Shown: positions 1 to 6,419, counted from the stretch's first letter. The stretch: 9,621 nt of DNA from Mailhella massiliensis (GCF_020741395.1 NZ_DYZA01000245.1:1-9621); one strand, 5' to 3'. The notes: generated by a model not told the origin, from the sequence alone. Made by a program: numbers and translations.

Positions 1-771
1 TGCCACCTTGGCGATGATATCTCCAAGTCTTATTCCCTGTCCCGAACACACATTGTACACTTCGCCCGGTGTTCCCTGTGTGAGAATGCGGTAGTAGGCA
101 TCCACCACGTCGCGCACGTCGAGAAAATCGCGTATGATGTCGATATTGCCCACGCGCATGGTGCCTTTGCCGCCGTTCTTCTTTATTTCGACCAGCTGTT
201 TCACGAAGGAGGGCACGACAAATACATCCTTCTGGCGCGGCCCGATATGATTGAAGGAGCGCGTCATCATGATGTTCAGGCCGTAGCTTTCGGCGTAGAG
301 TCTGGAGAGCATTTCCTGCGCCACCCGGGCCACGGCGTAGGGATTGCAGGGGCGAAGCTCGTATTCTTCCCGCAGGGGCATGGCTTCCGGGGGGTAGTTG
401 CCGTATTCCTCGGAAGAGCCGATGGAAAGCAGCCGGGCGGAGGGGCATTCTGCGCGCACGGCCTCCACAAGATTAAGGAATATGGTGGTATTATTGGTGA
501 AGCAGGCGGCTGGAGCCTTCCAGCTCTGCCCCACGGAGCTGATGGAGGCCAGATGTACGATATAGTCGGGCTGATAGGTCGCAATGATGCCACGCAGAGC
601 AGGGGCGTCCATCAGGTTGAGCTGGGAATACCGGAAGGACGGATGTGTCCACGGCGCAACCTGCATCATGTCGAGTCCGAGTACCTGGGCTTCCGGCTCG
701 TGTTCCAGCAGGTATTCCCAGAAGTAGCGGCCCACAAAGCCGCCGATGCCGGTAATGAGGTATTTTTTCAT
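1..771 (-). CDS. rmd: GDP-6-deoxy-D-mannose reductase-like SDR epimerase/reductase, 3' end missing
   Basis: This is the N-terminal 257 residues of an extended short-chain dehydrogenase; the gene continues past base 1. The likely reaction is NAD(P)H-dependent reduction of GDP-4-keto-6-deoxy-D-mannose to GDP-D-rhamnose in the cytoplasm, using the product of the adjacent gmd. The Rossmann signature TGIGGFVG lies at residues 7-14. An SSEEYG block at 119-124 supplies the Ser/Glu positions. The blocks RSFNHIGPRQKD (171-182), NIDIIRDFLDVRDV (209-222) and GEVYNVCSG (236-244) are typical of Rmd-like reductases rather than of GDP-fucose synthase. The usual YxxxK reads Y145-A-V-A-R149, so the catalytic lysine is replaced by arginine. 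The ATG at 769-771 starts 59 bases after the gmd stop; its Shine-Dalgarno is weak. Family assignment is good; D-rhamnose as the exact product is inference, and another deoxyhexose reductase or epimerase is possible. Confidence 0.85.
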   Translation of the reverse strand, partial: MKKYLITGIGGFVGRYFWEYLLEHEPEAQVLGLDMMQVAPWTHPSFRYSQLNLMDAPALRGIIATYQPDYIVHLASISSVGQSWKAPAACFTNNTTIFLNLVEAVRAECPSARLLSIGSSEEYGNYPPEAMPLREEYELRPCNPYAVARVAQEMLSRLYAESYGLNIMMTRSFNHIGPRQKDVFVVPSFVKQLVEIKKNGGKGTMRVGNIDIIRDFLDVRDVVDAYYRILTQGTPGEVYNVCSGQGIRLGDIIAKVA

Positions 772-799
772 GGTATCAACGTATCCCGGGCAGGAAAGC

Positions 800-824
800 G
801 GCGGGGGAGGTAACCTCCGCCGCC
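800..824. repeat. Intercistronic GC-rich hairpin between gmd and the reductase gene
   Basis: Arms at 800-810 and 814-824 pair over 11 bp with one mismatch around a 3-nt loop; the centre is the palindrome GGAGGTAACCTCC. In the direction of transcription it is followed by only a short T stretch (GCTTTCC), so a full terminator is unlikely. It could stabilise the mRNA or tune expression of the downstream reductase gene. Confidence 0.5.
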
Positions 825-830
825 ATCGTA

Positions 831-1862
831 TTACTTTTCGTTTTTCACGAGTTCCATGTCGTGCCGAACCATGAGCTTTACCAGCTCTTCAAACGAGGTC
901 TTCGTGGGGTTCCAGCCCAGTTTGGTCCTGGCTTTGGTGGGGTTGCCCCAGAGGTTCACCACGTCCGTCGGGCGGTAGAATTTGGGCGAGACTTCCACGA
1001 GCACGCGGCCGGTCTTCTTGTCGATGCCCTGTTCCGCCTCGCCTTCGCCGCGGAATTCCAGTTCGATGCCCGCCTCGCGGAAGGCAAGGGTGCAGAATTC
1101 GCGCACGGAGTGCTGATCGCCCGTGGCGATGACGAAGTCTTCCGGTTCATCCTGCTGCAGGATGAGCCACATGCATTCCACATAGTCCTTGGCATAGCCC
1201 CAGTCGCGCAGGGCGGAAAGGTTGCCGAGGTACAGCTTGTCCTGTTTGCCCTGGGCGATGCGTGCGGCGGCAAGGGTGATCTTGCGCGTGACGAAGGTTT
1301 CGCCGCGCCTTTCCGATTCATGGTTGAACAGGATGCCGGAGCAGGCGTACATGCCGTAGGCTTCGCGGTATTCCTTGGTGATCCAGAAGCCGTACTGCTT
1401 GGCCACGGCATAGGGGGAATAGGGATGGAAGGGCGTGGTCTCGCTCTGCGGGCATTCCTCCACCTTGCCGTAGAGTTCGGAGGTGGAGGCCTGGTAGACG
1501 CGGCAGGTCTTTTCCAGGCCGCAGAGGCGCACGGCCTCAAGCACGCGCAGAACGCCCGTGGCCACCACGTCGGCCGTGTATTCCGGCACCTCAAAGCTCA
1601 CCTGCACATGGCTCTGCGCGGCAAGATTGTAGAGTTCATCGGGCTTCACCAGGCCGACGATGCGCACAAGGCTCATGGAGTCGGAAAGATCGCCGTAGTG
1701 CAGGTGAAAACGGGGGTTGCCTTCCAGGTGGTCGATGCGGTCGCGCTTTTCCGTGGCGGAGCGGCGCACGATGCCGTGCACGTCGTATCCTTTTTCCAGC
1801 AGAAATTCGGCGAGATAGGATCCGTCCTGGCCGGTAACGCCGGTGATGAGAGCGGTTTTCAT
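831..1862 (-). CDS. gmd: GDP-mannose 4,6-dehydratase
   Basis: A complete 343-residue enzyme that converts GDP-D-mannose to GDP-4-keto-6-deoxy-D-mannose in the cytoplasm, the branch point to GDP-rhamnose, GDP-fucose and related sugars. The NADP-binding motif TGVTGQDGSYL lies at residues 7-17. The catalytic set is all present: T127 and E129 in the STSELYG block, and Y151 and K155 in SPYAVAK. The NHESERRGETFVTRKI block (180-195) is diagnostic of the family and contributes to nucleotide and tetramer contacts. The length is normal for the family. The start ATG is preceded by a good ribosome site (AAGGAAGGACTC). It lies 27 bases downstream of manB and 59 bases upstream of the reductase gene, so it is co-transcribed with both. 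Nothing in the protein looks damaged. Confidence 0.97.
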   Translation of the reverse strand: MKTALITGVTGQDGSYLAEFLLEKGYDVHGIVRRSATEKRDRIDHLEGNPRFHLHYGDLSDSMSLVRIVGLVKPDELYNLAAQSHVQVSFEVPEYTADVVATGVLRVLEAVRLCGLEKTCRVYQASTSELYGKVEECPQSETTPFHPYSPYAVAKQYGFWITKEYREAYGMYACSGILFNHESERRGETFVTRKITLAAARIAQGKQDKLYLGNLSALRDWGYAKDYVECMWLILQQDEPEDFVIATGDQHSVREFCTLAFREAGIELEFRGEGEAEQGIDKKTGRVLVEVSPKFYRPTDVVNLWGNPTKARTKLGWNPTKTSFEELVKLMVRHDMELVKNEK

Positions 1863-1889
1863 GAGTCCTTCCTTTATGTTTTATCGGGC

Positions 1890-3239
1890 TTATCCCCGGA
1901 TTTCCTTCAACAGTTCTTCGGTTTTCTCTTCCATGAGGGCGGCGTTGCCCCGGCTTTCCACGTTGAGGCGCAGGATGGGCTCGGTGTTGGAGCCGCGCAG
2001 GTTGAAGCGCCATTCGGGGAAGGCCACGGAGAGTCCGTCGATATGGGTGGCTTCCGCGCCGGGAAGGGGGGCGTACTTTGCCTCCACGCGGGAGATGACG
2101 GCGGCCATGTCGTCCACGCGGGAATTGATCTCGCCGCTGCACGGGAAGGCGCGCATCCTGTCGTCCACACATTCGGCCAGGCTTTTGCCGGAATCGCTCA
2201 GCAACTGCGCCACGAGCAGCCACGGGATCATGCCCGAATCGCAGTAGGCGAAATTGCGGAAATAATGGTGCGCGCTCATCTCGCCGCCGTAGAGGGCGTC
2301 TTCCGCGCGCATTCTCTCCTTGATGAAGGCATGCCCGGTTTTGGATTCCACGGGTATGCCGCCCGCCTTTTTCACCACCTCCCGCGTGTTCCAGACAAGG
2401 CGCGGGTCGTGGATGATCTTCGCCCCGGGATGGGAGGCGAGAAGCGCTTCCGCGATCATGCCCACAAGGTAGTAGCCCTCGATGAAGCGGCCTTCCGCGT
2501 CGTAGAAGAAGCAGCGGTCGAAATCGCCGTCCCAGGCGAGGCCGAAGTCGGCCTTCAGCTCCCGCACTGCCTGCGCCGTGAGGGCGCGGTTTTCCGGCAG
2601 AAGGGGGTTCGGCACGCCGTGGGGGAAAGTCCCGTCCGGTTCTGCATGAATGATGCGGATGTCCAGAGGCAGGCGCTTGGCGAGCTCTTTCACCACAAGC
2701 CCGGCGCAGCCGTTGCCCGGGTCGGCCACGATGCGGAAACGCTTCAGCGTTTCCGGCCTCACATAGCCGAGAAGGTGTTCCAGATAGGCCCCGCGGAAGC
2801 TCGCCTCGGAAAAGCCCCCGGCGAGAGCGGCGGGAATGTCCTGCCCTGCGGCGATACGGCCCCGTATGGCGAAGAGCCCGGAATCCCCACTCACGGGCAC
2901 GGCCCCGCGGCGCACCATCTTGAAGCCGTTCTCATCCGCCGGATTGTGGCTGCCCGTGACCATGATGCCGCCGTCGAAATCTCCGGCAAAGGCGGCGAAG
3001 TAGATTTCCTCCGTGCCGCACATGCCCACGCCCGTCACGTCTGCGCCCGCGGCCCGCAGGCCCTCGGCGAGCGCGCCGTACAGGGCCGGGCCGGAAAGGC
3101 GCGCGTCGTGCCCGACGACCACGCGCTTTGCCCCGAATTCGCGCACAAAGGCAAAGCCGATGTTCCGGGCCAGCTCTTCGTCCAGCGTGGAAGGATAGCG
3201 GCCCCGCACGTCGTAGGCCTTGAAGCCGGAAAGGTTCAT
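1890..3239 (-). CDS. manB: Phosphomannomutase (alpha-D-phosphohexomutase family)
   Basis: A complete 449-residue enzyme, normal length for CpsG/ManB-type phosphomannomutase, interconverting mannose-6-phosphate and mannose-1-phosphate. The N-terminal block FKAYDVRGRYP (6-16) is typical. The phosphoserine loop is TGSHNP with S97. The Mg-binding loop is DGDFDR (237-242), the sugar-specificity loop is GEMSAHHYF (319-327), and the phosphate-binding loop is RGSNTEP (415-421). The GEMSxHHYF loop fits phosphomannomutase or dual phosphomannomutase/phosphoglucomutase activity. The ATG overlaps the manC stop by 4 nt (ATGA) and has a very strong ribosome site, GGGGAGGTG, about 5 nt upstream within the manC end. 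Its place between manC and gmd argues for mannose-1-phosphate supply as its job. Confidence 0.95.
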   Translation of the reverse strand: MNLSGFKAYDVRGRYPSTLDEELARNIGFAFVREFGAKRVVVGHDARLSGPALYGALAEGLRAAGADVTGVGMCGTEEIYFAAFAGDFDGGIMVTGSHNPADENGFKMVRRGAVPVSGDSGLFAIRGRIAAGQDIPAALAGGFSEASFRGAYLEHLLGYVRPETLKRFRIVADPGNGCAGLVVKELAKRLPLDIRIIHAEPDGTFPHGVPNPLLPENRALTAQAVRELKADFGLAWDGDFDRCFFYDAEGRFIEGYYLVGMIAEALLASHPGAKIIHDPRLVWNTREVVKKAGGIPVESKTGHAFIKERMRAEDALYGGEMSAHHYFRNFAYCDSGMIPWLLVAQLLSDSGKSLAECVDDRMRAFPCSGEINSRVDDMAAVISRVEAKYAPLPGAEATHIDGLSVAFPEWRFNLRGSNTEPILRLNVESRGNAALMEEKTEELLKEIRG

Positions 3240-4654
3240 GCCTTCACCTCCCCGGCGCGGCCGTAATCGTCCTGAAGGCGTACGATATCGTCTTCCCCGA
3301 GATAGGCGCCGGACTGTACCTCGATGAATACCAGCGGAATGGTGCCGGGATTCTTGATGCGGTGTTTCGTGCCGAGCGGCACATAGATGGATTCATTTTC
3401 CGTGAGCAGGCGCACCGTGTCGCCTATGGTCACTTCCGCCGTACCGCTCACCACGATCCAGTGCTCCGCCCTGTGATAGTGGAGCTGAAGGGAATTTTCC
3501 TCGCCCGGGTCCACCACGATGCGCTTGACCTGGAAGCGGTCGGAAAGCACCAGAGTCTCATAACTGCCCCAGGGGCGGTACACTTTGAGATGAATGTCGT
3601 ATTCCGGGCGCTTTTCCAGCTTCAGCTTTTCCACCACATGCTTCACGTCCTGCGACTTGCGGCGGTCGGTGACGAGAATGGCGTCGCGCGTTTCCACCAC
3701 AGCGAGGTCGTGCACGTCCAGCGCGGCGATGAGCCTGCCGGAGCTGCGCAGGTAGCAGTTCCGCGCGTTTTCCGTGATCACGTCGCCCTCGCAGGCGTTG
3801 CCTTTTTCATCCTTGGGCGAAACCTCATAAAAGGCTTCCCAGGAACCGAGGTCGCTCCAGCCGCAGTCCACGGGCACGACCACGGCCTTTTCCGTGCGTT
3901 CCATCACGGCATAGTCGATGGAATCGGAGGGGCTGAGGCAGAAGGACGCCCCGGGGCGGACGAAGCCGAGGTCGCTCACGCGCTCTTTCCACGCCTCCTG
4001 AACGGCCTGCCGGATATCAGGGGCGAAACGCCCGAGTTCTTCCAGGTATACGGACGCCTTGAAGAAGAATATGCCGGAATTCCAGTCATAGCCGCCTTCG
4101 GCGAGCATGGCGGACGCCCTTTCGAGGGAGGGTTTTTCCAGGAAGCTCTCCACCCTGAACACGCCCTTTTCCCTTTCCCCGCCGCGCCTGATGTAGCCGT
4201 AGCCCGTTTCCGGGCCGGAAGGCTGTATACCGAAGGTGACGAGCATGCCCGCCTCTGCGGAGGGGCGGGCCAGCTCCACGGCTTCACAGAATTTCTCCGG
4301 GTGCGCGAACCTGTGGTCGGAAGGCAGCACGAGCAGCAGCGAATCGCGCTCCTCCAGGGCTGCGAAGGCCGCCAGGGCTATGGCGGGCGCCGTGTTGCGG
4401 CTCATGGGCTCAAGGATGATGGAACCCGCCCTGCCCTCCTCGCGCATGGAGGCCCCGGCGTAGAAGCGGTAGGCGTCGTTGCTCACCACGATGGGCGCTT
4501 CCGTATCCCGGAGCGTGTCGGTGCGGCGCAGGGTTTCCTTGAAAAGCGTATCGCCGTTGCCAAGGATCATGAACTGCTTGGGATACTTGGCGCGGGAGGC
4601 GGGCCACAGCCTTGTGCCCGACCCGCCGCAGAGAATGACCGGCTGAATATTCAT
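3236..4654 (-). CDS. manC: Bifunctional mannose-1-phosphate guanylyltransferase / mannose-6-phosphate isomerase
   Basis: A 472-residue two-domain enzyme of the ManC/CpsB/AlgA type. The N-terminal nucleotidyltransferase domain (about 1-345) has the GGSGTRLWPASR signature at 10-21, LPSDH (110-114), a GYGYI block (151-155) and FLEKP (171-175); it makes GDP-mannose from mannose-1-phosphate and GTP. The C-terminal type II isomerase domain (about 350-472) is a cupin with LHYHRAEHWIVVSG (391-404), PLGTKHRI (426-433) and the closing IEVQSGAYLGEDDIVRLQDDYGR (444-466); it converts fructose-6-phosphate to mannose-6-phosphate. The frame is open for another 121 codons upstream, but that stretch is the out-of-frame shadow of the integrase-like gene; family homology begins exactly at the ATG at 4652-4654. 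That ATG overlaps the preceding stop (ATGA) and has only a weak ribosome site (CGGAATC), so translation probably depends on coupling. Confidence 0.96.
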   Translation of the reverse strand: MNIQPVILCGGSGTRLWPASRAKYPKQFMILGNGDTLFKETLRRTDTLRDTEAPIVVSNDAYRFYAGASMREEGRAGSIILEPMSRNTAPAIALAAFAALEERDSLLLVLPSDHRFAHPEKFCEAVELARPSAEAGMLVTFGIQPSGPETGYGYIRRGGEREKGVFRVESFLEKPSLERASAMLAEGGYDWNSGIFFFKASVYLEELGRFAPDIRQAVQEAWKERVSDLGFVRPGASFCLSPSDSIDYAVMERTEKAVVVPVDCGWSDLGSWEAFYEVSPKDEKGNACEGDVITENARNCYLRSSGRLIAALDVHDLAVVETRDAILVTDRRKSQDVKHVVEKLKLEKRPEYDIHLKVYRPWGSYETLVLSDRFQVKRIVVDPGEENSLQLHYHRAEHWIVVSGTAEVTIGDTVRLLTENESIYVPLGTKHRIKNPGTIPLVFIEVQSGAYLGEDDIVRLQDDYGRAGEVKA

Positions 4655-5517
4655 AGTGATTCCGTATGGTGATGTTGTTTGACGATTTCCAGCGTGCCCG
4701 GCATGTAGTGCCCCATGATGGCGACAAGCTCGCTCCGCTGTATGCCCATATTGATGAGGAAGCCCGCGAAGGAATGGCGCAGATCCGCGAGGCGCAGTTC
4801 CGGCCTGCCTATTTTCCGGCGCAGCAGATCCCAGGTATAAAAAAGGGAAACAAGGCGCTTGCCCGAAGGGGAAGAGAAAAGCCAGGGGACATGCTCCCGG
4901 CGGGGAAGGCGCCTTATGAGTTTCACGGCTTCGTTGCTGAGGGGGATGAGACGGCTTCGGCCCGTATAGGTCCTGGTGGTGAGGAGGGTGCCCCGCTTCA
5001 GGTCCACATCTTCCCATCGGGCGTTCAGAATCTCTGATTTGCCTGCCCCGGTAAGCAGGAGCAGATGAATGGCCCGGGCGCTGGGCCTGTCGGAATATTC
5101 TTCGAGCAGGCGGATGAGCGCGAGAGCCTCCTTTGAAGAAAGCGTTTCCGGGCGGCGCTTCTGCTTTCTCGTACAGACGGCGTTCTTGAAGGCGCTGTCG
5201 TCGGGCAGCACATGCCAGCGTACGGCGCAGTTCAGGATGTACTTGACCAGCCAGAAGATGCGGTAGCAGGAAGAAGGGGAAAGCCCTGTGATTTCCAGCG
5301 TGTCGAGCCAGTTCTCAAGGGCCTCGGCGTTCACCTCCGCAAGGGGGAGCGCGGAAAGATAGGGCAGAACATGCGCGGAAAGATAGCGTTCGTCCGTCTT
5401 CCAGCTGCGCTTGTTTTCGCGCACAAAGGGCAGATAGCGCTTTTGGACGAAATCCCCGAACAAAAGCGAACCGCCGGCAACCTGCCCGCCGATGCCGTTC
5501 CGTATGTTTTCCGACAT
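4651..5517 (-). CDS. Tyrosine-recombinase-family (integrase-like) protein, apparently catalytically dead; first gene of the polysaccharide operon
   Basis: A 288-residue protein with phage-integrase architecture: a SAM-like core-binding domain (about 18-105, with FGDFVQKRYLPFVRENKRSWK at 20-40) and a catalytic-type domain (about 125-288). The Arg I box reads TGAGKSEILNARWEDVD (156-172), with G159 where the TGxR arginine belongs. The beta-hairpin TYTGRSRLIPL has Y184 at the lysine position. The HxxR box reads A244-D-L-R247-H, so the His is lost and Arg kept. GH (269-270) is kept, but the tyrosine position is V279 and no Tyr follows Y271. Length and fold look intact, so this is not simple decay. 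The ATG at 5515-5517 is chosen because a GGAAGAG ribosome site precedes it and the putative transcription start (about 5612) lies downstream of the earlier in-frame GTG at 5670. The stop overlaps the manC start. Binding to the adjacent inverted repeats as a regulator or accessory factor is inference. Confidence 0.85.
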   Translation of the reverse strand: MSENIRNGIGGQVAGGSLLFGDFVQKRYLPFVRENKRSWKTDERYLSAHVLPYLSALPLAEVNAEALENWLDTLEITGLSPSSCYRIFWLVKYILNCAVRWHVLPDDSAFKNAVCTRKQKRRPETLSSKEALALIRLLEEYSDRPSARAIHLLLLTGAGKSEILNARWEDVDLKRGTLLTTRTYTGRSRLIPLSNEAVKLIRRLPRREHVPWLFSSPSGKRLVSLFYTWDLLRRKIGRPELRLADLRHSFAGFLINMGIQRSELVAIMGHYMPGTLEIVKQHHHTESL

Positions 5518-5535
5518 GTTCTCTTCCGCCCCGTG

Positions 5536-5561
5536 TGTCGAAAAGGTGTACTTTTTGGACA
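5536..5561. repeat. Left 26-bp inverted repeat of an invertible element (IRL)
   Basis: Begins TGTCGAAAAGG and ends CTTTTTGGACA. It is the exact reverse complement, 26 of 26, of 5655-5680. Each copy is also a near-palindrome (10 of 13 symmetric positions), with AT-rich arms around a central GT step, as expected for a tyrosine-recombinase core site. It sits in the 5' leader of the operon, 18 nt upstream of the integrase-like start codon. Confidence 0.93.
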
Positions 5562-5654
5562 GGCCGTTTTTCGGGCAGGAGAGTATTATTTTTTTACTGG
5601 AATTTTCGGAGCTTCCCTGATATAGGACGAGCAAACGACTGACACAATTACTGG
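5562..5654. other. 93-bp invertible core carrying a promoter (inverton), apparent ON orientation
   Basis: The segment is enclosed by perfect 26-bp inverted repeats, so recombination between them would flip it. It is AT-rich relative to its surroundings, including a 7-T run at 5589-5595. On the minus strand it holds a promoter-like pair with ideal spacing that points at the operon. I see no equally good promoter on the plus strand of the core, so inversion would be predicted to turn the operon off and direct transcription into the gene-free region to the right. Similar architecture is known for invertible capsule promoters of Bacteroides. That this one inverts is inference from structure. Confidence 0.8.
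5619..5647 (-). promoter_or_regulatory. Candidate sigma70-type promoter inside the invertible core
   Basis: On the minus strand, TTGTGT (5647-5642) serves as -35 and TATATC (5624-5619) as -10, separated by exactly 17 bases. Predicted transcription starts near 5612, giving a leader of about 95 nt that crosses the left inverted repeat before the integrase-like ATG. The match to consensus is moderate (3/6 and 4/6); position and spacing are the main support. Confidence 0.55.
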
Positions 5655-5680
5655 TGTCCAAAAAGTACACCTTTTCGACA
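5655..5680. repeat. Right 26-bp inverted repeat of the invertible element (IRR)
   Basis: Begins TGTCCAAAAAG and ends CCTTTTCGACA; a perfect inverted copy of 5536-5561. Perfect conservation in otherwise non-coding DNA implies active maintenance by recombination. Confidence 0.93.
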
Positions 5681-5925
5681 GGTTACAGGCGCACCGCTCT
5701 TCTTTCGTCATATCTGGCAAGGGAAGGGGGCTGGTATGTTTCCGAGCTTTTCCCCGCCTGCGCGGCAAGGGGGAAGAAGGCCGGGGCACGGAGGGCCTTT
5801 TCCGCAGAAAAAGCGCGTCGGCCTGCCGTATCGGAGGGGCTCCGCCCCCGCGCCCTTGCCGCAAGAAAGGCCTGGGGGAAAAAGAGGCGTGCACGGCCGC
5901 GCCCCGGAAAAAGCAGGATTCCGCC

Positions 5926-6057
5926 CCCCGCGGGGAGCTTTAAAACGCGAATTAGAATGGAATCAATTAGCTATTCCCCCCCCCCGCGGGGAGCTTCGCG
6001 TTGATCATGGAGATACGTCATTACTTACTTTAGGCATGGCCCGCGCGCGGGGAGCTT
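5926..6057 (+). repeat. Three spaced GC-palindromic repeats with AT-rich spacers
   Basis: The block CCCCGCGGGGAGCTT occurs at 5926-5940 and 5982-5996, and a variant GCGCGCGGGGAGCTT at 6043-6057. The GGGGAGCTT cores are 56 and 61 bases apart. The DNA between them is unique and AT-rich in an otherwise very GC-rich region. A 61-base step equals a type I-E repeat-plus-spacer unit and the repeats are palindromic, but the copies are degenerate, the first step is off by five, and no cas gene is in the window. A family of intergenic hairpins is the safer description. Confidence 0.55.
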
Positions 6058-6164
6058 CACGGCCGCGCGACGGGGCGCGCCGGGGCAGGCCGGAGGAAGC
6101 GCGCCGCCCCGGAAAGAAGGCAGGAAAATCCTAAAATTTGATTTTTTCAAATAGTTGTGATAGC

Positions 6165-6182
6165 CCCTCCGGCGCCGGAGGG
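6165..6182. repeat. 18-bp perfect palindrome
   Basis: CCCTCCGGCGCCGGAGGG is fully self-complementary. About 30 bases to its left, ATTTGA-TTTTT-TCAAAT (6136-6152) forms a second, AT-only hairpin. The palindrome is followed by AAAAA on the plus strand and has no T run in either outgoing direction, so it is not a standard terminator. Its role is unknown. Confidence 0.6.
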
Positions 6183-6419
6183 AAAAACGCCCCGCGCCCT
6201 TGCCGCAAACGGGGCGGGAAGGGGAAAGAAGCGCTTTTCATGAAAAAAGCAGGCCCTTCCGCACAGCTCCCGGCACAGGGAAAGACGCATGTGCGAAGGC
6301 TGCATGGGGCGCACGGCTCCCCCGGGGAAGCGGGATATCCGCCCCGCGCCTTCCCTCAGGCCATGGGGCGGCCGCCGCGCCCCGGCGCAAAAAGCGCCCT
6401 GCGGCCGGGAAAAGAGCGC

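Larger units (their letters stand above)
5846..6208 (+). repeat. 19-nt direct repeat pair (5846-5864 and 6190-6208)
   Basis: Both copies read CCCCGCGCCCTTGCCGCAA exactly. The first follows a GGGGC/GCCCC hairpin and the second follows an 18-bp palindrome, so the repeated unit may be a degenerate hairpin-plus-tail intergenic element. No function is evident. Confidence 0.6.
5681..6419. other. Gene-free GC-rich intergenic region upstream of the invertible element
   Basis: No reading frame here has a plausible start, ribosome site and protein-like composition; the open frames translate to Arg/Pro/Gly/Ala-rich shadows. It contains small direct repeats, GC hairpins (for example GGGGC-TCC-GCCCC at 5836-5848 and GGCGC-AAAAA-GCGCC at 6384-6398) and isolated AT-rich patches near 5941-5975, 6001-6035 and 6131-6160. 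It would receive transcription if the promoter core were flipped. Confidence 0.6.

Noticed and set aside
861..3266. Very long plus-strand open frame opposite gmd and manB
   Set aside because: It is the stop-poor antisense shadow of two clear enzyme genes; its translation is His/Ala/Gly-rich with no domain.
3362..4672. Long plus-strand open frame opposite manC
   Set aside because: Antisense shadow of a well-supported gene, with no ribosome site or recognisable motif.
4655..5017. N-terminal extension of manC by 121 codons
   Set aside because: This stretch overlaps the integrase-like gene in another frame, has no family similarity and is Pro/His/Arg-rich; the ManC family starts at the ATG at 4654.
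5518..5670. N-terminal extension of the integrase-like protein through the inverted repeat and core
   Set aside because: The earlier GTG start lies upstream of the predicted promoter start point, and the added residues are translated repeat and core sequence; the repeat encodes SKKYTFST in both directions simply because it is inverted.
4651..5680. Integrated prophage, genomic island or integron with its integrase and attachment site
   Set aside because: The integrase-like protein lacks catalytic residues, is coupled to a sugar-nucleotide operon and has no tRNA, att pair or cargo beside it; the inverted repeats are better explained as an inversion switch.
5536..5680. Insertion-sequence remnant with terminal inverted repeats
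   Set aside because: The 93-bp interior has no transposase fragment, no target-site duplication is visible outside the repeats, and the repeats are internally palindromic as in recombinase sites.
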